Positions 47,004-58,109 of a stretch of DNA of 64,000 bases are shown here, in pieces. The DNA is from Carallia brachiata (Eukaryota; Streptophyta; Magnoliopsida; Malpighiales; Rhizophoraceae), in contig JADCRB010000013.1 of the NCBI GenBank assembly GCA_021464245.1, positions 2,483,702 to 2,547,701 on the forward strand, in the 5' to 3' direction. The position numbers were made by a program, and so were the translations under genes. Position 1 is the stretch's first letter. The number at the start of each line of letters is the position of its first letter. The notes beneath the pieces were generated by a model. It made no database searches. It saw only the letters and a list, made by a program, of their open reading frames with translations, and was not told the origin of the DNA.

Positions 47004-48486
47004 ATGGCACTGCCACCACCCACCTCCCTAGTGTTCAAGGTGAACAGGCGAGAACCAGAACTAATCACCCCGGCCAAGCCAACCCCACATGAGTTCAAGG
47101 CCTTATCGGACATCGATGACCAAGAGGGGCTTCGGTTCCAAATTCCGATGATACAATTTTATTCGCCACGACCCTTCGATGCAAGGGAAGGACCCGCTAA
47201 GGTCATTAGGGAAGCACTTGCTAAAACACTAGTGTTTTACTATCCATTTGCCGGTAGGCTTAGGGAAGGGCCTAACCGGAAACTTATGGTGGAGTGTAGC
47301 GGGTGAAGGGATCATATTCATCGAAGCAGACGCCGATGTTACCTTGGAGCAGTTTGGTGATGTGCTTCAGCCTCCATTCCCTTATTTGGGACAGCTCCTT
47401 TTTGATGTGCCTGGCTCTAGTGAGTCCTAAACTGTCCTCTGCTGCTTATTCAGGTATTCCATTCATTATACATTATATACACGCAAAATCTATATGGGCT
47501 AAAGTTTCAATTTCTTGTGATCATAATTTTGTTCAACTTTGAAATTTGGGCAGGTGACTCGTCTCAAATGTGGCGGTTTCATCTCTGCTATTCGTCGCAA
47601 CCACGCTGTGAGTGATGTTGCAGGCCTATCGCAATTCATGTCTGCTGTTGCTGAAATGGCGCGTGGTGAGCCCGCGCCTTCGATCCCGCCCGTGTGGGAA
47701 AGGCACGTACTCAATGCACGTGAACCACCACGCGTAACTTTCACGCACCGCGAATATGAAGAAGTGGCTTGTACTAAGATGATTCCACTTGATGACATGA
47801 CCCATCGATCCTTCTTCTTAGGCCCAACTGAAGTGTCGGCCCTCCGACGACACACCCCGGCCCATCTCCGCAATCCCTCCACCAATGATATACTAACCGC
47901 ATGCCTTTGGAAGTGTCGCACAATTGCCATCCAGCCAGACCCCAGCGAAGAGATGCGTATGATATGCTTAGTCGATGTCCGCAACAGGTTCGATCCTCCA
48001 TTGCCAACAGGATACTACGGCAACGCCTTTGCCTTACCGGTCGCGGTGGCCACTGCCGGAAACCTCTCTAGCAACCCGTTGGGGTATGCATTGGACTTGA
48101 TAAGAAAGGCCAAGGCGAAGGTGACCAAGGAGTACGTGCAATCGGTGGCAGACCTTATGGTCATCAGGGGTAGGCCTCGTTTCACGGTGGTGAGGTCCTG
48201 CCTTGTATCGGACTTGAGACATGCCGGATTCAGAGATGTGGATTTCGGGTGGGGTAAGCCTGCCTACGGCGGACCTGCCGACGGTGGGCTTGACGTAATG
48301 CCTGGAGTGGCAAGCTTTTACATACCGTACAAGAATCCTGATGGAGAAGAAGGGATTGTGTTGACAATTTGTTTGCCAGCTGACTCCATAGAGCGATTCG
48401 CCAAGGAATTGGATAAATTGTTGAAGGAGCAACCAAATTCCCATGATGATCAATCTAGGTCTAAAACTATTTTGTCTGCCTTATAA
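47004..48486 (+). pseudogene. BAHD acyltransferase copy C, exon 1 with paired frameshifts
   Basis: Exon 1 is 47004-47453, a 100-bp GT-AG intron follows, and exon 2 is 47554-48486 (310 codons plus stop). Exon 2 is intact with HAVSD at the catalytic position and DFGWG at 48241. Exon 1 has the same 450-bp length as copy B but contains two compensated indel pairs. The first (about 47163/47193) replaces some 12 residues with [10 protein letters not shown]. The second (about 47299/47421) puts 40 residues out of frame and causes a stop at 47304-47306. As written it cannot make a full protein. The short intron results from loss of about 500 bp relative to copy B. Sequence error is possible. Confidence 0.86.
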
Positions 48487-48604
48487 GCTATGATAAAAAT
48501 GTTACACATTTGGAAGAAAAATTCATACTATGTGAGAAGATTGTGTGTGATAGAGACAATGTATTTGTTAAAATACTGTACTGTGCCTTGAATTGCTTTC
48601 TACG

Positions 48605-48800
48605 GGGATGGAATATCTTGTGACCATCTATGGATGATCTGAAAATATTCAAGCATCCCTGGCGGCCCGCAACTATAGGATTAATGAAGAAGAAGCCTGG
48701 CTTGTCAAATATATGCCCACCTCTCCGGAAAATCCCAGAAGCTAATGTTGAATGCATGGATCATGCATTAGAACTCTGTGGCACCATGACATGCAAAGTT
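48605..48800 (+). repeat. Conserved post-BAHD segment (unit C)
   Basis: Counterpart of 37630-37830. The open frame here reads HPWRPATIGLMKKKPGLSNI...ECMDHALELCGTMTCK. Differences from unit B are mainly single substitutions. Confidence 0.5.
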
Positions 48801-49585
48801 TATTCTGTTTAAGGATTTAGCCTAATCCCTTCTTTGACAATTGTGTTTTATGTATTTTGTCATTATCCACCTTGCTTTACCTCTTCCATTGGTTATATAT
48901 ATATATATATATATACCTTCTGTTTGTTATTGGCACCGAGAGGGTCATGGAGGCATTAGAGCATTGGTAGCTCTTTTGGCTTTGAGTTTCGCATTTTCGT
49001 GTCTTTGGTGAGAAGAGGAACAAGAGCAAATTAACTTTTTTGGTTATTTAATGTGTGTGAGATTTTGTATTTATTGCCAAAAGAATAAGTGTCAATTTTG
49101 AATGCATTGGATTTTTAAGTATTATGAGACTTAAAAGTGATATTGTAATATTTTTTTAGTTATTTATTTTGTGAGTAAATATTCATGATTTGTCTCTTCT
49201 TGTAGACTTAAATTATAATTTGAATTATATAATTCTGTATATTCATTTATTATTTTTCAACACTATTTTATTGCATCTATGTAGGCACTTCCACCGTCTA
49301 TTTGCACAACAGTATTTGAAATCCTTTGTGTGTCAGCAGGTGCAATACACTCATCAAAATCCTCTACCAGCAACAAAAGGAGTTATAAATACAGTTAATT
49401 TGTAGTCTTCATTTTCATTTTGTTGTTCCCTTCTAAAAGCCGACCCACTTGTACTTGGGGTTGAGTTGCTCGAACGTCACCATTGTGGTCCACCCCCAAC
49501 AACAATTGCCGCTGCCAGATAAAAGGTTGGGGAAGAGACAAAAGCCATGGCTCGGCAAGATTCACAAATGATTACTTATTGTAAA

Positions 49586-50069
49586 GGGTTATTATCAAAA
49601 AATAGTATTATTTTTGTATTTTTTTTTATAAATGTAACATAATTTTTAAAAATTAATAAATTTAGTATAGTTTAATTATTTTCTTATAAATTTAATATAA
49701 TTTTTAACAATTAATAAATTTAGTACAGTTTAATTATTTTTTAACAAATCTAACACACTATCAGTTAAAAATAATTAAATTTTCAGTATGTACATATGAC
49801 ATTTGAAGATTTAAACTGTACTAGATTTAGACGCAGGGCACGCCATTTATATATGCTAAGGTATTATGTTACTTTTAACTGATTATTTTTAAGTGGCACC
49901 GTGCTAAATTTGTTACAAAATAATTAAATTATGTTAGATTTGTTAATTGTTAAAAGTTATGCTAAATTTGTAAGAAAATAATTAAATTGTATTAAATTCA
50001 TTAATTTTTAAAGATTATATTAAATTTATAAAAAAACAAAAAAGTAGTGTTATTTTTTTATATTAACCC
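49586..50069. mobile_element. Mutator-like MITE with perfect 9-bp TSD
   Basis: A 484-bp insertion flanked by TATTGTAAA (49577-49585 and 50070-50078). The empty site is at about 39541 in unit B and 28900 in unit A. Termini GGGTTATTATCAAAAAATAG and, read inward from the right, GGGTTAATATAAAAAAATAA continue into long imperfect inverted arms that could fold back on themselves. No coding capacity. The family differs from the element at 38402. Confidence 0.82.
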
Positions 50070-50884
50070 TATTGTAAATGATCAAGACGATGGGACTGTG
50101 GCAGGTGATTTATGAACGTTTGCGCAAAGATATTTTTAAATTTGACTTGTTTAATAAATCAAATTATCTAAATAGTATATATATAATAAATACAAAAGTT
50201 AAAACAATTTAAATGAGACTCAATTGACTTTTTTAACTAGTAGTTATTAGAATCTAGTCACACTAGAAGAAACATGTACTAGACGTAAAGTAAATTTGGT
50301 ACATGATATAAAATAAGATAGTATAAAATAAACTAATATTATATTATATAAAATATAATAGGATAAGACTAACTTATCTTATATTAATTTACTTTATACT
50401 ATATATTAATACATCTGCATAATTTATTTAATAATATTAAATAATTTATTTTTAAAATAAAATTTAACATATTTTTTATAATTTAGCTACTTCCTATCAC
50501 TTCTTGTCTGTCGCTTGTTTCATTTGATATTGCCACAATAAATTTCTTTGTTTCTTTTTTTTTTGGTTTAACATAAATTTCTTTGTTTCTTTTTATTAAT
50601 TAAAAACTCCAACACCATATAGGGGACAGAACAAGTCACCTAAGCGAGATCCATCCGGCAATCGGCCATAATGGATTTCTCTACCACTAAATTACAAACC
50701 CAAATCCTCTAATCTACAGCCCGACCCATTACGTTCCATTCCCGATCTTTTGGCATTGACAACCAAACACAAAAAAAAAAAACAAAAAATCAATTATTTA
50801 AACCAAAAAAAAAACAAAAAATCAATTATTTCTACAAATCAATTATTTAAGGCCAGAAACACACAGCTTTCTGGGACACTGCAA

Positions 50885-53783
50885 ATGATGACGACCCACA
50901 TGTGGCGTTCCGGCAACGTCCTCTCCTACGCCCGCGCCACCCACCTTAACCTTCTCCGCCAGCCTCTCCGGTCACTGCCCCTTTTCCAATACCCAAAACG
51001 ACACTTCGTTTCTGCCTCTAGGATCTCCTTCCCAGTCCTAAAAGCTGCAACAAACGCCTCCTTTTTTTGGTGGTCTAGTGGCCATGGCAGCACAACGATA
51101 TCTCAATTTTCGAGCAACTATGAGCATAAGAAATTGCTCAAACTTGGTTTTGGCCAAGTGGGTACTCGTAGATTCACCGCTGGAGCCACCCACGTTAACG
51201 ATCCTGGCTCCATTGACTCGCCCCTCATCCAGTCCATGGAGAAGAAGGTAACTGAAATGTATTGCTTTGTTACTTCTGTTTTTTACGTTGTCAATATTTT
51301 CATCCCTTTGGAAGTAGCGGAGTAAGAAATGGACAATTCGGATTTTGATAGAATGTCTGAATTTTTTTTTTTCTCTATTTTTTTCTGGTTTTATTTTTAT
51401 AATGAAATAGATGTACTATGTGTTTATGTGTAGAAAAATTGATTCTTTGTGGGAGGTGGGAAATGGGTACTTGCAACTTAAGCTTGCAATTGGCTGCTTA
51501 CCCTGTGGAGAAGGGATTGCTAGCTGAGCGAGCCTGTGGTAACGAACTGGTTTTCTAGGCCTTAATTTAAGGAGCTTTTGTATTCTAGTACCAAAAAGAG
51601 TAGCAAACTTTAAGGGCAGGCTGAATTATTGCGTTGTATATTGTCAAGTTTCTTTTTTTGTTTTTTTTGACATTACAAATACATTTTGCTACTACGTCAG
51701 GCTTGAATTATTTATGACCATTGGAGAAAGAAACGTCTAGTGTCAAATGTTTGCTAATAGTAAGGTAGTTCTATCTCTACATTGCTTGACTCCAGGATGG
51801 GACTGGGAGCCCTTGCAGTGTATGCTTTCACTATGAATCAGTGAATTAAATGTTGGTTCTGCTCAAATGGTAAATTTACTGAACTAGTTTTTGGTTTCCT
51901 GTTTCTGTTGGGTTTAAAAAGATGGAAAACGTGTTTTCAAACCGTGTGAATTGTGCACATGTGTGAAAAAAATGAAGATTGGTATTCCATAATCTGCAAG
52001 GCTTGAAGTGAACATTTTGCATAGCTCAGAATAATAGAGTTTCCAAATCTGACCAAGATTTGGAAACTTGTAAACGCAACTTATGAACAGAACATGTGGT
52101 GAACATTTGATTTTGGGTTTGTTAACGGTAATTTTTTTCTAGAAGTGGTGAAATTCTCCCAATTGTATGTGTCCTTTATATTGGCTCTTCGATGAAGTAG
52201 ATTCATATGGATCAGCTGATCAGTGATGTCCAGGTTCATGGATTTTGTCAGCACAGTGTCAGTTGGCATCTTCTGTTTTGTATCAGAGGGCACTTGCCTT
52301 GAAGTGCCATATCTCCATGTTTTATGTAAAGAAGTTTTCAGCAATGATGCATTGTGCATGCAGAGATGCACTTGTCACTAACTTGCTGTTGCTGTGGGAT
52401 TAAGACTTTTTATTATTCCTATGCACACCATGATTTCTTTCTATGCATGCGCATATTTGGTAAATCACAAGACCATAGCTTTTATAAAGATCCTGATCCC
52501 AATGTAGCTATCAATCCTTCATTTCTTCATTTGAGCTGCATTCTGATCAAGAGATATTTAGCGCATTTAATATGATTAGACGTGTATGTTACAATTTAAA
52601 AATGTTTTTCCAAACTTGGTTTTGCTATTTACTGTGACAGATTAAGGAGGAACTGAATGCAGACTTGGTCATTGTCAAAGATGCTAACGGTGATGGTCGA
52701 CATGTCAGGTAAATGAAATTGTCTGTTTTTTCCCATGCGAGTGAAAATAGATCTATTTTCTGAAATCTCTTGTTATGATGAAAGAAAAAAAATAAATAAA
52801 TCTGGCAATAGCGAGACTGCTTGAAGATTCTTATGTTTCAAAAAAGGCTTCATTTATGAATTGATGGTAATTGCGGTGATAAGTTAGTAAGTTTGTTTAG
52901 AGTTAAGAACTATTGCATCCAACCAAAAAAAAAAAAATTCCCTTCTTTACTCTCCCAAGAATATTTAACATCACATCCATAAGCTGCATATGCTTTTCAA
53001 AATAATTTCTAATAGAATGTTCAATTTGATTCCTCCATTATGAGTAGTTGTATTAATACTTTTAGCAGTCACTTGCAAAACAGCCAGATGGTGGGGAGAT
53101 GATTCCAATCCCACCCCGGAAAATATGCTTTTGGACTTGTGACTTCAAACATTGCAAGACTATTTAAACGCCACTGGGTTTCCATATGTAGTTTAGGGAA
53201 AAACAGCCCCCTTGGTGGGCTTCCTATCATCAAGATAGGATTAGTGTGCTTATATATCAAAATTATGAAACTAAACGCTTAGTTTTTGTTGTGTGACACT
53301 CAGTTGTGACACATTCTGGCCAGCCATGATAATTTGTCTATTAGATTATTCAGTTACACACAATATCATGAGTTAGCTCTGGGGCAACCAAAGCATTATT
53401 CAGAAGTAATCAACAATTAGAGGGGTGGTAGCGATACTAATATCAGAGAAGGCAGACTAGGTGATATTCAAGTTTATTTATCTTATTTAAGATGTGCAAC
53501 ATCTCCTCAATTGTCATGAATACCATATATGTGTAGATTTTAGAGGATAACCTTTAAACGGCGGCTTGGCTAGCTGCTGAGTTTTTCAAAACCGGGTTGT
53601 TGACATATTGCCCCGTATGTTTGTAGCATCTATGTCGTCTCTTCGGCCTTTGAGGGACAATCAACTGTGAATAGGCAGAGGATGGTGTACAAAGCCATAT
53701 GGGAAGAGCTGCAGAACACTGTCCATGCAGTTGACCTTATGACTACCCGAACACCCAGTGAAGCAGAAGCAGCGAAGAAATGA
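50885..53783 (+). CDS. BOLA1: BolA-like protein, organelle-type
   Basis: Exons 50885-51247, 52641-52708 and 53627-53783, all GT-AG, encode 195 aa. The first ~100 residues are Ser/Arg/Lys-rich with few acidic residues, as in a plastid or mitochondrial transit peptide. The BolA domain covers about 113-185: [19 protein letters not shown], then SAFEGQ (150-155), [13 protein letters not shown] (160-172) and the conserved C-terminal His177 (VHAVD). BolA proteins partner monothiol glutaredoxins in Fe-S cluster handling and redox signalling. The long N-terminus and FEGQ...NRQRMVY motif fit the plant plastid BolA1 type; the symbol is by similarity only. AATAAA at 53843-53848 can serve as poly(A) signal. 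A truncated copy of exon 1 lies at 40259. Confidence 0.9.
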
Positions 53784-56700
53784 TCAAATGTCGTTGATCG
53801 TGGCTGTTAATCCCAGGGCAAAACTGGCAAACAATTTCCTTTAATAAAGATGTCAGTGCTTGTTCTATCATCTATTTTCCTTAACATGCCCTTCGTGGAC
53901 GTGACTGCTGTGCTCAGGAAGGGTCGTCGTGTACCATTTCCATTTTATATATGTCGTTGTTATGGATATCAGGCTTATGCATTGTTTAATTTAAGTAGCA
54001 AGTGGTATTATGCTATCAGTCTTTTTTTTTTTTTTTTGGCACAAGAAAAAAAAAATGTATTACCGGTATATAGGTTATCGTATGTGTGAGCCGAAATTAG
54101 AGGTTACTTATTAACGTTCTCATCCAATCTTTCTCATAGAGAGCACCACTCACTTAAGCACTATTAGGTTTGCATGGACTTTCCTTACATCTGGCCTCAG
54201 TGTTAATGAATATTAAAGCGTCACGTCATAAATTTCTATAAACTCTGAGAATAGATATGAACAAAAGAATTCAAACTCAAATTAATACAAGAAAAGTCTA
54301 GTTAGTTATTACCGTGTTATCATTTCAAGTAGTATGTTATCAATCTCAAGCAAAAGAATAGTTCAACCGTGTATCCTTACCATTTTGCACCAAAAAATCC
54401 AATTAAGTAAAGAAATTTTCTTTAATAATCTCTATTACTATTTGAACGCTCGAACCCACCAACTCTGCCATTTTTTTTTATTTATAAGCAGAAATTTTGA
54501 CTTTTTTAAAACTTTTTTGTTTTTTTCTGATTATGTTTATGCAGGCCCTATACTCCCAAAAATAAAAAGCATTATCTATGTCCAGAAGACTTGACGCATT
54601 ACTTGGTTTAGAGGTTCATTAGTTACATCATTTTACAAATTAGATATAATTTGTTCCTAACAAGAATTTAATTTCTTCTCTGTGAACGCCCCATTTCTTG
54701 ATCTTTCACACAAAGTTGCTGAGTTTTTAATGATTGATTTCCAACTGAAAACAAATCATAATTAATTCTCTTAATAATATGAATTAAATGCTCCTCAACC
54801 AATAATGTGTAAAAGATTACTTACGGTACCCTTTCATGGGGGAAATAACACGAAGTTACTTTGGCTAAAAAAAAACAAAAGAAAGTTTGAAGGCACACGT
54901 AATTATAACTTTCCTTCAAAAGTTTGAAGGCATTGAGCATTCTAAAAAGAATGTATACCAAAATAAGCCAAACAAATCTTAAAAATTAGGTACAAATGTT
55001 CAGCAATCAAAAATGGGAGAGATAAAGAAATGATAATAACCCATTAACAACAAAGGTGAAAGTGATATTTGCCTTGTATCGCCACTAGTCAAATGATCCA
55101 CCAGTAAAATAATCCGATTTCTTAGTATTAAGTCTAAGGTTTGATCCCCACAAACCCCGATATTTGCCTTGTTTTCTTGAAACTCCACCAAGTTCCAAGA
55201 TGCATACAATGAGAGGAAAAATGAGACACATTGCTTGTCACGACACAACTGAGATAAGAAGTCAACCTTAAAGTTAAAATAGGGACGCTTCATGAATGGC
55301 AAACATAGTGCACACAATTATACAACACTACAATTCAATATATCCCACCAGATGAAAGTACAAGTCCAAATCAACTTCTATTCCTTCTAAAAACGCAACT
55401 TTTAGTGCCCTCCTCACTTCCCCTTCATATCCTTATCTTTATGGTTTAATTCTTTAATCTTTTTTTTTTTTTAGTTTGATTCATTATATTCATGCTTTGT
55501 TGATCAACAGCATATTTTCACCACTCCCCAGAACCAATTTTTCATACGGCCAAACTCTGAAGGGAAATGGTTTTTTTTTTTTTTTTTTATTAAAGCCCTT
55601 TAATTAGTGATCGTCCAGGAAAGACAGCAAGGTTATCATGGACACCCCAATTAACTTTTTCAAGAAAGGAACAAATATCTAGCATAATGAAAAAGGACGT
55701 TTTAGTGAACGGTAAGATTTGTGAGAAAGACTTAAATGTATGGAATTCTGCTCTTGTTTTACTCAGATAGGCTGTTTAATTTTTATTACTTCATAATTAA
55801 AAATTATCTTGAAGCATTCCTCCAATAGGTTGAAACCTTTGTACTACTATAGTAAATAAAGGAGATTGATGTAATCCCTAAAAACACCAATCAGCGGATT
55901 AAAAACTTAAACTGTTACGTGAAACACATCAATGTAAGTTCTAACCTACAACAACACTCATCTATATAGAATTAAATGTGAACATACACCAATTTAGCTG
56001 TTGCCCTGATAATTTTTAGTAAGTCAAAATTAAAATTAGTAGCGTAAAGGTGATTATTACCATGCGGACATCTTTTGTGACAATTAGAGAACTACTCAAT
56101 GAAATTTTTTTTTTTAACAGAAGAAGAAAATTCATTGTACGTAAATTAATTATCGAATCTACTGTTTAGAGTTAAAGTATCCTTTATTTAAAAACACCAT
56201 TCAACCCAACCCATAAGAAGGAACATACTACCCGAATATTATTAGGCCCAAACATGACTCTCCAAATCAACTATGATGATTGTCGAGTTTGGAACAAACG
56301 GCATGCAGGTCAATGGTCAAACCATATAAATCAAGAGTCAAAGCTCTCAGGCGCTATCGTTATGACTTAAACCCAGACCACGAGTGGGAGAGATATATCG
56401 AGTTATCACCAAACTATTACCATGAGTGGTCACAGTGAAAGTCATTTGGTAAAAATTTTGAGGCATACTATACTCAGAGTATATAAACGAGACTAGCCTT
56501 TTCTTTGATATATACAAAAAAATTGTAACACTAAACTTACATACAAAGGAAATCCAATACCCAATAAAAACCAAATTCAAGATACAAAAATGATGTTTTT
56601 CAAACATTGGAAGCACAAAATCATACATTCTTCAGTGTCCAAGGCACTCCCCATACCAATAAAGTGTTGCAATACAATAAGCATAATGACTTAATAAGCA

Positions 56701-56792
56701 AACAAGAGAACCTACTAAGAGGGACAAACCATCTCTGTATCAACTTCTTCTCCATGTTCAATGGTTGTGTATGGTGAACTCATATGTGAACT
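53784..56792. other. Single-copy intergenic region
   Basis: 3' UTR of BolA to about 53870, then AT-rich DNA without a supported gene. Open frames at 53850-54089, 54334-54594 (plus), 55000-55317 and 56347-56628 (minus) are low-complexity or unrecognisable. A B-box-like GGTTTGATCCCC at 55138 could belong to a SINE, but the A box is weak. Confidence 0.5.
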
Positions 56793-57050
56793 TTACCCAC
56801 CACCACCCCTTACTTGACCGGCAGCCGGACTTCGTGTGTTCCCAAATTCATTGTGTCTAGGTGATGGTCCTGAAGGAGGAACAGGCGTGGCTCCGGGGAG
56901 GAAGCCAAAGGTCATGGATGGTGGTGCAAGCTGGTCTACTTTACGGAATCTGGAGTGATGAAGCGTAAACGTCGCTCCATTGCTTACAAAAGAGAAGACA
57001 AAGGAAAGGAACAGGAAGAAAATAGTCACACTAGTGTGTTTGGTGGCCAT
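56793..57050 (-). CDS. IDA/IDL-family secreted signalling peptide precursor
   Basis: An intronless 85-aa precursor (start at the second of two Met codons; the first adds one residue). Residues 1-25 (MATKHTSVTIFFLFLSFVFS...) form a signal peptide with a strongly hydrophobic core. The C-terminal region contains FGFLPGATPVPPSGPSPRHN, of which PVPPSGPSPRHN (56-67) is the 12-residue IDA motif. It has the Pro expected to be hydroxylated and the RHN end needed for recognition by HAESA-type receptor kinases. Length and single exon match the family (about 75-110 aa). Unusual points: Pro instead of the common Lys before RHN, and an 18-residue Gly-rich tail after the motif. An upstream TTAAATAT at about 57117-57124 (minus) could be the TATA box, favouring this start over the in-frame ATG at 57137. 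Likely role: cell separation or stress signalling in the apoplast. Confidence 0.85.
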   Translation of the reverse strand: MATKHTSVTIFFLFLSFVFSFVSNGATFTLHHSRFRKVDQLAPPSMTFGFLPGATPVPPSGPSPRHNEFGNTRSPAAGQVRGGGG

Positions 57051-58109
57051 CATCAGGGAAACAATAGTTCTGAAGAACCAAAACTTCTGGTGTTTTTGTG
57101 CTCTGGTGACATGCATATTTAAGAACCAAGCCAACATCGAAAAGGTGGGTTTTTTCTAAGAGCCTCGTAGGGGAAGAACTGAGAGAAAGGTTTGGGCAAA
57201 ACAATTGTAAAATAATGGTTAGGAGTGTGAAAATGTCAAGTAAGAGAGTGGAAGTGTAACGGATTGTGAAAATTAAAAGAGAGTTGAATTAATGTAAGGG
57301 CACTGGCATGTAATCAGAAAAAATTTATAATGAAATGAACTATCAATTTTATGTAATCATATTGATAAAATATGAAATAACAAGAATGATATATTTTATC
57401 GTTTTATTTTTTTATTACACAGATTAATGTGATTGCACAAAAATGAAGATTTGTTGCATTTTAACATGTTGCCGGGCACAAAAGTCGGACAATTTCCTCC
57501 TGCCATCTACTTTTTCCATTAATGGAAATGCTGAAAAGTAACAATAGACACGATTGTGGTACAAAAACAGCAGCAATGGACTTTGCCACAAAGGGGACAA
57601 GGATGGCACTTGGCAGCCAAGCAGGGAATAAAAATGATTTTTCAAGAATTAAAAGGTTACCACATCTATAAGCTTGTTAGCTTTGGATTGGACCACCCCT
57701 CCTTTCTGCCACTATAGACTTCAATGAGAATTAGGCACACCATCATCGTAAATCTATCAGCAAGTTGAAATAGCAAGAGGTTCGAAGTAATTTTTCCAAG
57801 TAAACAACGTTAATGATTCAAGAGGAAGGAACATCAATTCGACCTACAGTGACATTTTTCCAGAAGATCTTTCGGAGGTATGAGATTGTGGATGCATAAT
57901 GTGCTGTTTATTTACAAATCTGGGGAAGAATCAATAATGATTTTCAAGTTTTCTTTTCCTCCTGCTGGCAAAAATGAGATCTTGCCTGTACATGAATGGA
58001 TTTACAAGTACACGAGGAGGAACAACAAAGGGAGTTCATAGCTTACAGTTGTTCTCCCACATCAATCACCAACTGAAGAACATGCACGTCTCAAGCCGCT
58101 CATAGAATG
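57051..58109. other. Intergenic, IDA-like promoter and helicase 3' region
   Basis: 57051-57250 would hold the promoter and short leader of the peptide gene. The remainder to 58109 includes the likely 3' UTR of the helicase, with AATAAA on the minus strand at about 57907-57912. No other gene is supported. Confidence 0.5.

Larger units (their letters stand above)
41553..52165 (+). repeat. Tandem segmental duplication, unit C
   Basis: It starts with the block homologous to 29345-29700 and carries BAHD copy C. It ends at the point in BolA intron 1 (CTCCCAATTGTATGTGTCC, about 52165) that corresponds to the truncation in unit B. Because BolA continues intact to the right, this is the ancestral right-hand border of the array. 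Confidence 0.73.

Noticed and set aside
55075..55155. SINE with B box GGTTTGATCCCC
   Set aside because: The A box is poor, and no tail or target duplication was found.
57051..57137. 29-codon N-terminal extension of the IDA-like precursor
   Set aside because: It would bury the signal peptide inside the protein, and a TATA-like TTAAATAT lies within it.
57424..57645. 73-codon minus-strand ORF between the peptide and helicase genes
   Set aside because: No family resemblance, no clear signal peptide or promoter; lies next to the helicase 3' UTR.
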